A stretch of DNA of 64,000 bases from an uncultured Granulosicoccaceae bacterium (GCA_938035945.1 CALHOU010000002.1:39580-103579); one strand, 5' to 3'; positions 1-9,823 are shown, counted from the stretch's first letter. Notes: generated by a model not told the origin, from the letters alone. Translations and numbers: made by a program.

Positions 1-1
1 G

Positions 2-1942
2 ACGTTTTTATCGGTTCTGCAGGTCCACGGCTACTCAGCCGTGCCCGGTAAGGACTTGATTAAAATCGTACCCGATGTGAACGCAAAACAAGGCCCCGTA
101 CCTCAGTTCGACGGCAGTGGCGGCGACCAGTTGGTCACACAAGTGATTAAGGTTGAAAACGTACCAGCCGCGCAGTTAGTACCTATCCTACGCCCCCTCG
201 TGCCACAGCAAGGACACCTGGCCGCCTACGCTGCAACTAATACGCTAATTGTGACCGACCGCGCCAGCAACATTCAGCGATTGATTTCAATCATCGACGG
301 CATCGACCGCCCGGACAACGAAGAAGTGGAGGTGATTCGGTTGAACCACGCCTCTGCCAGTGAAGTCATCCGAATTTTAGGGTCTCTGCAATCGCGAGCT
401 GGCCAAGCAGCCGGTGCTCCAGGGGCTGTTCGATTTGCTGCAGACGAACGAACCAACAGCATATTACTCAGCGGAGACCAACCCGCGCGCGTGCGTATGC
501 GCGGCCTGATTGCTAACCTCGACACGCCGGTTGAATCCGGTGGGAACACACGGGTTGTGTACCTTCGCTACGCCAATGCGGTTGATCTATTAGCCATATT
601 GACAGGCGTATCCGCAGGACAAGCGAAAATCGGCACCAGCTCATCGGGTGACGATGGCGGTACATCAGGCGGAGCAACACCTGCGACTAATGCGGCGGCA
701 CCTACGGTTAATGCGAATGGTGTGGTCGTGCAACAAGCACCAACTGCCTCTATTGTGCGTCGTGCAACGAATCAACAAAGTGAACGACCAAACGTTGATA
801 TCCAAGCCGATGAAGACACCAACGCACTTATCATTACTGCGCCACCTGATGAGATGCGCAGCATTCTGGCGGTTATCGAACAGCTCGACATACGTCGCGC
901 GCAAGTGTTAGTGGAAGCTATTATTGCTGAACTATCTGAGAACAACAGTGCGCAATTGGGTGTGAATTTCGCAGTCGATGGCACAGATAACAATCGCCCA
1001 GCGGCCTACACCAACCTTGGCGGCGCAACCCAAGCGTTGGCAGGCACGATCGCCAGTGGCGGTGCCAGCTTGAGCAACGGCTTGTCATTAGCGCTGGGCC
1101 GCTTCGGTAGTGGTGGCGTGGATTTTGGCTTCTTGCTCTCGGCAATTGCCTCCGATTCAGACAACAACATTCTGTCTACGCCCACGCTTGTAACTATGGA
1201 CAACCAGGAAGCAGAGATTGTGGTCGGTCAAAACGTACCGTTCGTGACAGGTACACAGCTCTCATCGGCTAACAACAACCCGTTCCAGACCATTGAACGG
1301 CAAGATATTGGTATCAGCCTGAAAGTGAAGCCACAGATAAACGAAGGCAACAATATCAAAATGGATATCGAGCAAGAAGTGTCTGACGTCAGCAGCACCT
1401 CGGTCACCGGTGCATCCGATATCACCACCAACAAGCGCGCGATCAAAACCACTGTTTTAATCGAAGACGGACAAACCTTAGTACTCGGCGGCCTGATCGA
1501 CGACAAAATCAGCGACACCCACGATAAAGTGCCTTTATTGGGCGATATTCCGCTATTGGGTAGCCTGTTTCGTTACCGCACAAGCACCAAAAGCAAGCGC
1601 AACCTGATGGTATTCATGCACCCAACTATCTTGCGCGACATCGAAACGGCCGATTACTACAGCCGCAGCAAATACGACGATTTACGTAGCGCACAGCTCG
1701 GTTTGTTTGAAAATGATGAATTAAACAACCGCCAGGCGCCAAAATTACCTGAAATACACCTTTTCTTTGAGGGTGAGCGTGTCAATAATGTAAAAGACGG
1801 ATTGAACACAATTGTGCCAACCTCTAGTTCCGATCTGGACCCGAAGGAACAAAGGCTGAATACTGGATTACCGCGTATTGAGAGCTTGGAACGCCAAGCT
1901 GGCGCGAAAGATGCGATTGGGCCTTTTGACACAGCAAATTGA
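2..1942 (+). CDS. gspD: Type II secretion system secretin GspD (5' truncated by window edge)
   Basis: The frame is open from the first bases of the window, so the signal peptide and start of the N0 domain lie outside. The visible protein begins in N0 ('VHGYSAVPG', then 'IKIVPD') and continues through the repeated N1-N3 ring domains. A low-complexity Gly/Ser/Ala/Asn loop interrupts N3 (about nt 630-740). The C-terminal secretin barrel carries the hallmark 'VPLLGDIPLLGSLF', and a charged tail may be the pilotin-binding S domain. GspD forms the outer-membrane channel through which folded periplasmic proteins leave the cell. Its stop overlaps the region where gspE begins, and gspE and gspF follow, so this is a gspDEF block. 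gspC would be expected just upstream. The family call is very secure. Confidence 0.95.
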   Translation, partial: TFLSVLQVHGYSAVPGKDLIKIVPDVNAKQGPVPQFDGSGGDQLVTQVIKVENVPAAQLVPILRPLVPQQGHLAAYAATNTLIVTDRASNIQRLISIIDGIDRPDNEEVEVIRLNHASASEVIRILGSLQSRAGQAAGAPGAVRFAADERTNSILLSGDQPARVRMRGLIANLDTPVESGGNTRVVYLRYANAVDLLAILTGVSAGQAKIGTSSSGDDGGTSGGATPATNAAAPTVNANGVVVQQAPTASIVRRATNQQSERPNVDIQADEDTNALIITAPPDEMRSILAVIEQLDIRRAQVLVEAIIAELSENNSAQLGVNFAVDGTDNNRPAAYTNLGGATQALAGTIASGGASLSNGLSLALGRFGSGGVDFGFLLSAIASDSDNNILSTPTLVTMDNQEAEIVVGQNVPFVTGTQLSSANNNPFQTIERQDIGISLKVKPQINEGNNIKMDIEQEVSDVSSTSVTGASDITTNKRAIKTTVLIEDGQTLVLGGLIDDKISDTHDKVPLLGDIPLLGSLFRYRTSTKSKRNLMVFMHPTILRDIETADYYSRSKYDDLRSAQLGLFENDELNNRQAPKLPEIHLFFEGERVNNVKDGLNTIVPTSSSDLDPKEQRLNTGLPRIESLERQAGAKDAIGPFDTAN

Positions 1943-1950
1943 TTGAGAAA

Positions 1951-3549
1951 ATGGTTGTATCACCCGCAGACTTTATAGATGTTGGCGACCCCGAAGAATC
2001 GGGTGCGGCCAACGATGAAACGGATATCACGGCCGATAATTCGGCAGTACCCGCGCCCTTAGGTGCTGCGGCACAGCGTCCGCATTCCGACCTGCCCTAC
2101 GCCTTCGCCAAACGTCACGGCGTTTTGCTTGAAAAGATCGACGGTGAATTGCGCTTAGTTCACAAACCGGGTGTGACTATGATGGCGATGACCGAGGCAA
2201 GGCGTAAAGCTGGCCAGGCCATGACCATGGAGCAAATCAGCAAGGACGATTTCGATGCACGCCTGACCCAACACTACGAAGGTGAGACCGGACAAGCGAT
2301 CGACATCATGGGTGACTTCGGTGACGACGTCGACCTAAACATGTTGGCCGACGCCTTACCAGAACCAGAAGACCTGCTCGAATCAAAGGACGATGCGCCG
2401 GTTATAAAACTAATCAATGCGATTTTGATTCAAGCTGTTAGGCAACAAGCATCAGACATTCACATCGAACCATTCGAATCGCGCTTGTCGGTTCGTTATC
2501 GTGTCGATGGCGTTATGCAGAAGATGATTGACCCTCCGCGCGAAATCGCGCCGCTAATCATCTCGCGTTTAAAAGTTATGGCTAAGCTCGACATTGCCGA
2601 GCGTCGTAAACCACTTGATGGTCGCATTTCTCTGCACCTTGCTGGTCGCGCAGTCGATGTGCGTGTTTCAACATTGCCATCGGGTGAAAACGGCGAGCGT
2701 GTTGTGTTGCGTTTACTGGATAAGCAAGCTGGACGACTCGACCTTGAAAGCTTAGGTATGCCAGAAGTAGCTCACAAAAGCTTATCCCGTTCCTTATCCT
2801 TATCGCACGGCATCGTGCTGGTTACTGGCCCAACCGGTTCTGGTAAAACAACCACGTTGTATGCAGCGCTTTCACGATTAAACACATCGCGCTATTCGAT
2901 TCTTACTATTGAAGACCCAATCGAATACTACATCGACGGTATCGGACAAACTCAGGTTAACAACCAGGTAGAGCTCGATTTTGCTGCAGGTCTTCGCGCC
3001 ATCCTAAGACAAGATCCCGATATCGTGATGGTTGGTGAAATACGTGATGTGGAAACGGCCGACATTGCAGTACAGGCCAGTTTGACCGGGCACTTGGTGT
3101 TATCAACGCTGCACACCAACACGGCAATTGGTGCTGTCACTCGATTGCGCGATATGGGTGTTGAACCGTTTCTACTTGCCTCGTCGCTGGTGGCTTTAGT
3201 CGCCCAACGATTGGTGCGAGTGCTTTGCCCACATTGCAAACGCCAAACTACACCAACACACTCTGAATTAAAAACCTTGCGCGCAACCGTGAGTCAAACA
3301 ACCAATGTATGCGCAGCCCACGGTTGTGATCGTTGCAATCACACAGGTTATATCGGTCGTACCGGTATTTATGAAGTTGTTGAAGTTGACGAAACCCTGC
3401 GTACGATGATTCACGACGAAGCATCTGAACACGACCTGGAAAAAGCAGCCCGTACGCGCCACCCTGGTATTCAAGATGATGGCGCACGCTTGGTATTGGA
3501 AGGCAAGACCTCTATTGAAGAAGTCCTACGCGTCACACGAGAGGGCTAA
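1951..3549 (+). CDS. gspE: Type II secretion ATPase GspE
   Basis: This cytoplasmic hexameric ATPase powers the secretion pseudopilus. An N-terminal GspE domain is followed by the ATPase core with Walker A 'GPTGSGKTTTLYA' (about residue 293), the Asp box around 'DPIEYY', Walker B 'DPDIVMVGEIRD' and the His box 'LTGHLVLSTLHTN'. A four-cysteine zinc element ('CPHC' and 'CDRC') sits near the C-terminus, as in canonical GspE. I chose the ATG at 1951. A TTG at 1939, which would overlap the gspD stop, is a real alternative, and neither has a strong Shine-Dalgarno. The gene overlaps gspF (TAATG), suggesting translational coupling. Confidence 0.95.
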   Translation: MVVSPADFIDVGDPEESGAANDETDITADNSAVPAPLGAAAQRPHSDLPYAFAKRHGVLLEKIDGELRLVHKPGVTMMAMTEARRKAGQAMTMEQISKDDFDARLTQHYEGETGQAIDIMGDFGDDVDLNMLADALPEPEDLLESKDDAPVIKLINAILIQAVRQQASDIHIEPFESRLSVRYRVDGVMQKMIDPPREIAPLIISRLKVMAKLDIAERRKPLDGRISLHLAGRAVDVRVSTLPSGENGERVVLRLLDKQAGRLDLESLGMPEVAHKSLSRSLSLSHGIVLVTGPTGSGKTTTLYAALSRLNTSRYSILTIEDPIEYYIDGIGQTQVNNQVELDFAAGLRAILRQDPDIVMVGEIRDVETADIAVQASLTGHLVLSTLHTNTAIGAVTRLRDMGVEPFLLASSLVALVAQRLVRVLCPHCKRQTTPTHSELKTLRATVSQTTNVCAAHGCDRCNHTGYIGRTGIYEVVEVDETLRTMIHDEASEHDLEKAARTRHPGIQDDGARLVLEGKTSIEEVLRVTREG

Positions 3550-4778
3550 TGGCGGCCTTTGAGTATGTTGCGTTAGATGTACGTGGCAAAGAGAAAAAAG
3601 GTGTACTAGAGGCTGACACGGCAAGACTTGCTCGCGCACAGCTACGCCAAAAAGAACTCACCCCTCTACAAGTTGATGAAACCTCTATTCGCTCAAAGGC
3701 CGCAGGCGGCAAGGCTGGAGCGAAAAAGGTAAGCTTTCGCGGCGGCATAAAAACCAACGACCTGGCTTTAATGACTCGCCAAATCGCCACGCTTGTTGGT
3801 GCCGGCACTCCGTTGGATGAAACACTGGCGGCCGTTAGCCGGCAAACCGAAAAACCAAAAATTCAAGCCTTGTTGTTGTCGGTTCGTTCCAAAGTGGTGG
3901 AAGGCCATACGTTTGCATCCGCGCTAAAAGATTATCCCAAAGTATTCCCAGAGATTTACCAAGCTACCGTTTCTGCCGGTGAACAATCAGGTCATCTTGA
4001 TGCCGTGCTTGAACGACTCGCCGATTACACCGAAGAACGGCAAGTAGCCAGCGCAACGGTCAAGAAAGCATTGATTTACCCAAGCATGTTGGTTGTGGCT
4101 TCCATTCTTATTGTTGCCTTCCTACTGGCCTATGTCGTACCGCAAGTGGTACAAGTATTTGAAGGCATGAGTCAGGCATTGCCACCGTTAACCATCGGCC
4201 TGCTGGCCACCAGTGCATTTGTGCGCGAATGGGGATTGCTGCTCGCGGCGATTATTATCGCGGGCATAGTGGCATTTCGGTATGCGATGAAAGGCGAAGC
4301 CTTTAAAACGCGGGTGCACGCGATCATGCTTAGAATACCGGTGCTAAAACGACTTATTCGAAGCCATAACACAGCACAATTCGCCAGAACCTTAAGTATT
4401 TTGTCGGCCAGTGGTGTGCCCATTCTCGAAGCACTCGATATATCATCGCAAGTTATTAGCAGCCGACCGATGCGTGCTGCGGTTAATCGTGCTGCAGCAG
4501 AAGTGCGTGAAGGGTCAACCATGGGTAGCGCCTTAGAGAGAACCGGTTATTTCCCACCAATGATGCTGCACCTGGTTGCTAGTGGTGAAGCGTCAGGAAA
4601 ATTGGACAGTATGTTAGAGAAGTCGGCAACGCACCAAGAGCGTGAACTGAGCTCTGCAATGGCCGTGTTCTTAGGCTTGTTCGAACCTGTGGTTATTTTG
4701 ATAATGGGTGGCGTGGTTCTGGCAATCGTACTTGGCATACTCTTGCCAATCTTCGAAATGAATGAGTTGGTCGGCTAG
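3549..4778 (+). CDS. gspF: Type II secretion inner-membrane platform protein GspF
   Basis: A polytopic platform protein that couples the GspE motor to the pseudopilus. It has the usual two repeated cytoplasmic GspF domains (about residues 70-195 and 270-395), each followed by hydrophobic helices, with a terminal membrane segment ending in 'LGILLPIFEMNELVG'. Length (409 aa) is normal for the family. The start codon overlaps the gspE stop. No gspG-N genes follow: the next gene is on the opposite strand, so the pseudopilin genes must lie upstream or elsewhere. Confidence 0.95.
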   Translation: MAAFEYVALDVRGKEKKGVLEADTARLARAQLRQKELTPLQVDETSIRSKAAGGKAGAKKVSFRGGIKTNDLALMTRQIATLVGAGTPLDETLAAVSRQTEKPKIQALLLSVRSKVVEGHTFASALKDYPKVFPEIYQATVSAGEQSGHLDAVLERLADYTEERQVASATVKKALIYPSMLVVASILIVAFLLAYVVPQVVQVFEGMSQALPPLTIGLLATSAFVREWGLLLAAIIIAGIVAFRYAMKGEAFKTRVHAIMLRIPVLKRLIRSHNTAQFARTLSILSASGVPILEALDISSQVISSRPMRAAVNRAAAEVREGSTMGSALERTGYFPPMMLHLVASGEASGKLDSMLEKSATHQERELSSAMAVFLGLFEPVVILIMGGVVLAIVLGILLPIFEMNELVG

Positions 4779-4793
4779 TTGCAAAAGCAACTA
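4776..4793 (+). terminator. Small perfect hairpin at the gspF stop
   Basis: A 7-bp perfect stem (TAGTTGC / GCAACTA) with an AAAA loop begins exactly at the gspF TAG stop. There is no T-tract after it, so it is not a convincing intrinsic terminator. It may protect the 3' end or act with Rho. Confidence 0.3.
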
Positions 4794-4853
4794 AGCCGCG
4801 ACTACATTACCAAAGTTTGAAAAACATACCCTTGGTGAGCTCAACGTTACTGA

Positions 4854-5057
4854 TTAGCCTCGACGCTGCTTAGGTTTACGACCGCAGAACGGAAACTGTT
4901 GCTGCGAATCCATCTCTTCACATGCACGCCGAATCATAAAGTCGGTAATTTCCTGTTCGACATTGCGGATGTCGACAGTTGCCGCATAGGTCAGTTCTGC
5001 CGGTAGCGGACGAAGTGCCTTTCCTTCAGGTAGTTCTATTCGTTTCATTGACTGCAT
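4854..5057 (-). CDS. Small hypothetical protein, 67 aa
   Basis: I do not recognise a named family. The predicted protein is small and hydrophilic, has no signal peptide or membrane helix, and ends in a basic tail containing a single Cys ('PFCGRKPKQRRG'). I placed the start at the ATG at 5057 because a good Shine-Dalgarno (TTGGAG) lies 6 nt upstream. The frame stays open further upstream to 5138 but without ribosome-site support. It sits downstream of ppk2 on the same strand with a gap of about 75 nt, so it may be the last gene of an msrA-ppk2 transcript. Confidence 0.6.
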   Translation of the reverse strand: MQSMKRIELPEGKALRPLPAELTYAATVDIRNVEQEITDFMIRRACEEMDSQQQFPFCGRKPKQRRG

Positions 5058-5134
5058 AGTTAGCTCCAAGTTCGAATCTGCTGTGGCTCTAGACGGTGTC
5101 GCTGTTATAGAAGGACACGCAAAAGTCTGACCAA

Positions 5135-6007
5135 TCAACCTGATTCTTGCTCTAAATGGCTGATATGTTGTTCAAATAAGGCCAACTCTTCGGCTGACTT
5201 CTCCGGATATGCAAGCGGCAGTGACGCCAATTTCTCTGCAATAATCTGCGCTACGCATAGACGCATATAAGGCTTGTTGTCTGCAGGTATGGCATACCAT
5301 GGCGCACTTTCGCGCGAGGTCTCGTTAAAGATCTCTTGATAGGCAGCCATGTAGTCAGACCACTTGCTTCGTTCTGATAAATCTGTTTTTGAAAACTTCC
5401 AATAACGTTCGGGTGTAGTTAATCGACTCATGAACCGCGCTTTTTGTTCCTCAGGCGAGACGTTTAACCAAAACTTTAAAATGATCGTGCCATTACGCGC
5501 CAAGTGATTTTCGTGTTCACGAATGGAAGCAAAACGCTCGTCCCAAATCGTTGAATCGTTTATATGGGGTAAACGTTGCTTGGCTAAATATTCTGGTCGT
5601 ACGCGAACCGCAAGCACTTCTTCGTAGTAACTGCGATTAAAAATGCCAATGCGGCCGCGCTCTGGCAAGCTCTTGGCTGTACGCCATAAAAAATCATGAT
5701 CAAGCTCCTCTGACGAAGGTGCTTTGAATGAATGTACCTGACAGCCCGCGGGGTTTACCCCGCTCATGACAGCACGAATGGTCCCGTCCTTCCCCGCCGC
5801 ATCCATTGCCTGAAAAACCAGCAATACAGAATAACGATCATCTGCATACAACTTACGTTGTAGCTTAGCGATTTGCTCCACACGCTTTTTTAATGATTTT
5901 TGTAGCGCTTTTTTACCTGATATTTCGCCCGGCACCGTTTCGTAGTCGGCGACCCTAAAGCTACCGTCATAGGGTACGAGCATGGCATCAGTCGGCAGAT
6001 GAATCAC
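5135..6007 (-). CDS. ppk2: Polyphosphate kinase 2 (PPK2, class III-like)
   Basis: A cytoplasmic polyphosphate-dependent nucleotide phosphotransferase. Walker A is in '[13 protein letters not shown]' (about residues 66-78) and is followed by '[18 protein letters not shown]', a conserved '[16 protein letters not shown]' lid and Walker B region, and '[11 protein letters not shown]' near the end. This signature fits the PPK2 group whose characterised members phosphorylate AMP/ADP with polyphosphate (class III-like), but substrate preference is inferred. The chosen GTG at 6007 overlaps the msrA stop by 4 nt (GTGA) and has an AGGTGG ribosome site in msrA. The ATG at 5983 is an alternative. The overlap implies translational coupling to msrA. 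Confidence 0.92.
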   Translation of the reverse strand: MIHLPTDAMLVPYDGSFRVADYETVPGEISGKKALQKSLKKRVEQIAKLQRKLYADDRYSVLLVFQAMDAAGKDGTIRAVMSGVNPAGCQVHSFKAPSSEELDHDFLWRTAKSLPERGRIGIFNRSYYEEVLAVRVRPEYLAKQRLPHINDSTIWDERFASIREHENHLARNGTIILKFWLNVSPEEQKARFMSRLTTPERYWKFSKTDLSERSKWSDYMAAYQEIFNETSRESAPWYAIPADNKPYMRLCVAQIIAEKLASLPLAYPEKSAEELALFEQHISHLEQESG

Positions 6008-6660
6008 AACGCCACCTGGTTTGGGGCCACCGCACAAACAGCGCCAGTCCCACGCATGCTGCAATACCCACCTGGATTTTTATGTAAATACTGTTGATGC
6101 TCATCTTCGGCAAAATAAAAGGTGGGTGCATCCACTATTTCCGTGGTAATTGCCCCAAAACCTTTTTCTTTTAACGCCGACTGATAGTGCTTTTGACTTT
6201 GTTGTGCCAACGCAAGTTGTTCAACGCTGTAGGTGTAAATGCCTGAGCGGTATTGCGTGCCGCGATCTGGCCCCTGTTGCATACCCTGCGTGGGGTCATG
6301 AGACTCCCAAAACAAATTAAGCAGTTGCTGATAGGAAATAACTTTTGGGTCGAAGACAACGCGAACCACCTCGTTGTGCCCCGTCATACCGGTGCACACT
6401 TCAGAATAATGCGGATGGGGTGTTACACCGCCGGCATAACCGACCGCGGTTGAGAACACACCTTCTTGTTGCCAGAACAATCGTTCGACACCCCAAAAGC
6501 AGCCCATTCCAAACATGGCAAATTCCATATCGTCAGGAAACGGTTCCGCCATTGGGTTGTTCAACACCAAATGTGTTTGCGCAACCCGCAACGCTACGTC
6601 GCGACCCGGTAAGGCCTCTTTCTCGGTTGGTAAATCTGTTTTTTTAAACAATCCAAACAC
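6004..6660 (-). CDS. msrA: Peptide-methionine (S)-S-oxide reductase MsrA
   Basis: Reduces the S-epimer of methionine sulfoxide in oxidised proteins or free methionine. The catalytic 'GMGCFWG' motif (Cys about residue 54) is intact, with '[13 protein letters not shown]', 'GTQYRSGIY' and a C-terminal '[12 protein letters not shown]' resolving-cysteine region, as in long enterobacterial MsrA. The start is a GTG at 6660 preceded by AGGA; the resulting N-terminus (FGLFKK...ALPGRD) matches the family. The open frame extends upstream to 6714, but that part is unlike MsrA. It is first in a minus-strand pair with ppk2, with overlapping stop and start. Confidence 0.95.
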   Translation of the reverse strand: MFGLFKKTDLPTEKEALPGRDVALRVAQTHLVLNNPMAEPFPDDMEFAMFGMGCFWGVERLFWQQEGVFSTAVGYAGGVTPHPHYSEVCTGMTGHNEVVRVVFDPKVISYQQLLNLFWESHDPTQGMQQGPDRGTQYRSGIYTYSVEQLALAQQSQKHYQSALKEKGFGAITTEIVDAPTFYFAEDEHQQYLHKNPGGYCSMRGTGAVCAVAPNQVAL

Positions 6661-6951
6661 CGTAGCAATCCTGATTAAGCGGCAGCAGCATTGTTCGCGA
6701 AAAATTAACGACAACGTGCAAAAAACTAATCTTGTGCTACGACATTACCTAAGCTTGCTTAAATGAAACTGAATGCGGAAATCCGACCACGCCAAATCAC
6801 GCACATTGTTTAGCGGATATCGGTAATCTGCCAATAAATCAACGGCTAATGCGTTGTTTTTGATAGAAAGAATGGGGGTTTTAGGCGCTTTGGCCCAATT
6901 GTCTCAAAGTGGACACATTGAATAAAATGCGAACTGGCAAAACGCGCAATT

Positions 6952-7413
6952 CTAAGTCCCTACCCGCTGCCAGGCCGCAACTAATACGAGCAAGGTCATA
7001 CCGAGCACAAGGTTTAACAGAACGATGTGCCGAATTCGGTTTAAATGCCGCCCAGCCGTCGGCCAGTCTTGACCATTCACCGCTGCAACAAAGTGCGGAT
7101 AGATTCGGTAGTAGAGATAAATAAATAATAATGTCATCACCCACCCAAGCAAATGCATCATGTGCACGTGCTTAGGCAGTGTGGAAAAACCATCAAACCA
7201 TCCAAAAATCAGCCAATACCCGCTTAGCATGATCAGAACGATGGCCATCCATACCCACGGAAAAAAACGTTTGAATATACCGGCCCACAATGTGAGCCGC
7301 GGCCCAGGCTCGAGTGCTACAGCGGTTGGTCTGAGAATGACATAAGCGAAGAACAAGCCGCCGACCCAAATTACGGCGGCGACTAGGTGGACAGCAATAG
7401 CGATGGCATTCAT
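6952..7413 (-). CDS. CopD-family integral membrane protein
   Basis: A 153-residue membrane protein with four hydrophobic helices and the 'HLVAAVIWVGGLFFAYVILRP' N-terminus typical of the CopD/PCuAC-associated membrane domain. Histidines in the first and third helices and loops (H8, H82, H84, H87) could ligate copper or heme. Standalone proteins of this type are usually annotated as CopD-like and their role is not settled. No copper genes are adjacent. The IS1-like element starts 3 bp upstream of its ATG, so the native promoter has probably been displaced or disrupted by the insertion. Confidence 0.75.
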   Translation of the reverse strand: MNAIAIAVHLVAAVIWVGGLFFAYVILRPTAVALEPGPRLTLWAGIFKRFFPWVWMAIVLIMLSGYWLIFGWFDGFSTLPKHVHMMHLLGWVMTLLFIYLYYRIYPHFVAAVNGQDWPTAGRHLNRIRHIVLLNLVLGMTLLVLVAAWQRVGT

Positions 7414-7415
7414 AA

Positions 7416-8419
7416 CTAACTGGTGTACTTGGGTGTTGATAGAAATTTTACGTTATAGTAAAAAGCGTAATTCAACAACCCAAAGGTTCAAGGATGAACC
7501 CACACTGCCCCCGCTGCGGAGCCGGATGCTCTGTAAAATATGGTCGTTATCTTCGTGCAGAAGATGCGCAGTCGATTCAACGCTATCGCTGTAAGGCCTG
7601 TAAAACATGCCATTCAAGTGCCACCCACTCACCGACCTACCGGCAAAAGCGACGCCGTCTTAATCGGCTTGTTAGAGCCGATATTGTTAGCAGTACCTCG
7701 CAGCGGCGCATTGCGCTTAACCAAGGCTGTGCACGTAAAACAGTGGCCAGAAAGATCATTTTCCTGGCCGAACAAGCACGAATTAAACATGCGCAGTGGT
7801 TAGAATCGCAACAAGAACTATTCAACAACGTGCAATGGGATGAATTAGAAACCTTCGAACACTCTCGCCTAAAACCGTTATCGGTCGCGGTCATGTGTTG
7901 TACAAAAACACGCAGCATCGTTGGCTTTGGTATCGCGCAAATACCGGCCAGTGGCAAGATCGCTAAGCGCTCAAGAGAAAAATACGGCCACAGAGCCGAC
8001 CGCAGCAGTGCCATGCGACGAAAAGTGTTGAGGGAGTTGAAGCCTTATGTGGCTGCGGACGTGACTTTCACCAGTGATCAACATAAACGCTATGCCAAGG
8101 AAATTAAGACATTCTATCCAGAGTCGATTCACATCCAACATGAATCGATACGAGGCTCGTTAACCGGACAAGGAGAGCTTAAACGCACCGGGTTTGACCC
8201 CTTGTTTTGGATAAATCATACGCTGGCCATGTTACGAGACAACGTAAAACGGCTGGCCAGAAAGACTTGGTGCACGACCAAGAAGGCGGATTCATTGAAT
8301 GACATCCTCGCCATTTACATCCATTACCACAACACAAAGCTGATTCCGCAGCCGACTAAAAACGCAAAATTTGATTTTGAAGGGTGATGTGATTACCAAC
8401 AGCCAAGTACACCAGTTAG
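7416..8419. mobile_element. Complete IS1-like insertion sequence with readable terminal inverted repeats
   Basis: Inverted repeats of about 26 bp flank a single transposase gene: left 7416-7441, reading CTAACTGGTGTACTTGG then TGTTG, and right 8394-8419 in reverse complement. They match at 24 of 26 positions. The element is compact (about 1.0 kb): the transposase stop lies only 6 bp before the right repeat. The repeats contain a GGTG segment reminiscent of IS1-family ends. No clear target-site duplication is visible, so the exact ends are uncertain; the outer CTAAC/GTTAG arms could be partly target sequence. It sits between a CopD-like gene and serine dehydratase, and its right end touches the sdaA stop. 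Confidence 0.8.
7494..8387 (+). CDS. IS1-like DDE transposase with N-terminal zinc ribbon
   Basis: An InsA-like zinc ribbon (CPRC ... 'QRYRCKACK', residues 4-38) is followed by a helix-turn-helix region ('TSQRRIALNQGCARKTVAR') and a catalytic core in a single uninterrupted frame. Candidate acidic residues are in 'QWDELETFEHSRLKPLSV' (D/E), 'TFTSDQHKRY' (D) and 'GELKRTGFDPLF' (E). It ends with 'YIHYHNTKLI', a C-terminus also seen in the fragment at the right edge of this window. Unlike IS1 itself, no frameshift is needed. A TTG-rich AT segment lies between the left repeat and the ATG. The frame is intact, so the element may be active. Confidence 0.88.
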   Translation: MNPHCPRCGAGCSVKYGRYLRAEDAQSIQRYRCKACKTCHSSATHSPTYRQKRRRLNRLVRADIVSSTSQRRIALNQGCARKTVARKIIFLAEQARIKHAQWLESQQELFNNVQWDELETFEHSRLKPLSVAVMCCTKTRSIVGFGIAQIPASGKIAKRSREKYGHRADRSSAMRRKVLRELKPYVAADVTFTSDQHKRYAKEIKTFYPESIHIQHESIRGSLTGQGELKRTGFDPLFWINHTLAMLRDNVKRLARKTWCTTKKADSLNDILAIYIHYHNTKLIPQPTKNAKFDFEG

Positions 8420-9823
8420 CTAACAGTCGGGAAAACTTACAGGCACTTCAATCACATTTATCGCCAGACCACCGCGCGCGGTTTCTTTGTATTTTGTTTT
8501 CATGTCCGCACCCGTGTCTCGCATTGTTTTTATGACTTTATCAAGCGACACGCAATGCGTCCCATCACCGCGCAATGCAATGCGCGACGCATTAATGGCT
8601 TTTACCGAAGCCATCGCATTTCGTTCGATACAAGGCACTTGAACCAGACCACCCACTGGATCACAAGTCAACCCTAAGTTATGTTCCATGCCAATTTCAG
8701 CAGCGTTTTCAACCTGCTCAGGCGTGCCATTCATCACCGCCGCCAATGCACCTGCGGCCATCGAACACGCTGAGCCTACTTCACCTTGGCAACCAACTTC
8801 TGCACCTGATATAGATGCGTTTTCTTTGTAAAGAATACCTATGGCGCCAGCGGTGAGTAAGAATTTGATAACGCCATCTAGGTTGCTATCGGGAGTAAAG
8901 TTTACGTAGTAGTGCAACACGGCTGGGATAATTCCGGCAGCGCCATTGGTGGGGGCGGTCACCACACGACCACCTGCTGCATTTTCTTCGTTAACGGCCA
9001 AGGCATATAAATTAACCCAATCCATAACCGTTAATGGATCGCTATAACCACGCTCAGGGTTAGCGCTGAGCTTTTCATATAGATCAGCCGCACGTCGTTT
9101 TACTTTCATACCACCCGGCAAAATACCGTGTTCACGACAACCTCGTTTGACACAGGCTTGCATCGCTTCCCACAGTTCGGTTAAACCTGCGCGAACCTCA
9201 TCTTCACTGCGCGTAACGGTTTCGTTTGCCATCATCACGTCGCTAATCGACATGCTTTGCTCTTTGCATATTTCTAACAATCGATCACCGGTAGTGAACG
9301 GATAGGGCACCTCAATAACATCGGCTTTTATTGGACTCTCATCCTCAGCGGCTGATTCATCAACAACAAACCCACCGCCAACAGAATAGTAAGTAGAAGC
9401 ATGCACAATATTGGCTTGTTCATCGAAGGCGCTAAAGACCATGCCATTTGGGTGAAACGGCAAAGTCTTGCGTTTATGCATAACTAGGTCAGTCGACTCT
9501 TTAAATTTTATTGTGCACAGCTTTGGGATGGTTAAGCTTGATGATTCACGAATTTTCGCAAGCTTAGGTTCAATAGAATCAACATCAACTGTACGTGGGT
9601 GTTCTCCTTGCAAACCCAATAGCACGGCTTTATCACTACCGTGACCTTTTCCGGTAGCTCCAAGCGAACCCAGCAGTTCAACCTTAACGCGAACAACATG
9701 TTTAGCATCGGTGTTTTGGGCTAACGAGTCTACGAACTGATTGGCCGCAACCATAGGCCCCACCGTGTGAGAACTCGATGGCCCTATACCAATTTTGAAT
9801 AGGTCGAAAACACTGATTGTCAT
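8420..9823 (-). CDS. sdaA: L-serine ammonia-lyase, single-chain iron-sulfur type
   Basis: Converts L-serine to pyruvate and ammonia using an oxygen-sensitive [4Fe-4S] cluster. The N-terminus has the family signature '[16 protein letters not shown]', and cluster-ligand cysteines occur in '[12 protein letters not shown]' (about residues 340-350) and '[13 protein letters not shown]' (about 387-399). Length (467 aa) is normal for the fused alpha-beta single-chain enzyme. The stop codon abuts the right terminal repeat of the IS, so the original terminator may have been lost. Paralogues sdaA and sdaB cannot be separated from sequence alone. Confidence 0.95.
   Translation of the reverse strand: MTISVFDLFKIGIGPSSSHTVGPMVAANQFVDSLAQNTDAKHVVRVKVELLGSLGATGKGHGSDKAVLLGLQGEHPRTVDVDSIEPKLAKIRESSSLTIPKLCTIKFKESTDLVMHKRKTLPFHPNGMVFSAFDEQANIVHASTYYSVGGGFVVDESAAEDESPIKADVIEVPYPFTTGDRLLEICKEQSMSISDVMMANETVTRSEDEVRAGLTELWEAMQACVKRGCREHGILPGGMKVKRRAADLYEKLSANPERGYSDPLTVMDWVNLYALAVNEENAAGGRVVTAPTNGAAGIIPAVLHYYVNFTPDSNLDGVIKFLLTAGAIGILYKENASISGAEVGCQGEVGSACSMAAGALAAVMNGTPEQVENAAEIGMEHNLGLTCDPVGGLVQVPCIERNAMASVKAINASRIALRGDGTHCVSLDKVIKTMRDTGADMKTKYKETARGGLAINVIEVPVSFPDC

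Noticed and set aside
6345..6647. Plus-strand open frames opposite msrA
   Set aside because: They mirror the codon pattern of msrA and have no independent support.
7413..8422. Target-site duplication around the IS
   Set aside because: Tried several end positions (CTAAC, TGG, GGTG ends); no direct repeat of 3-9 bp fits convincingly.
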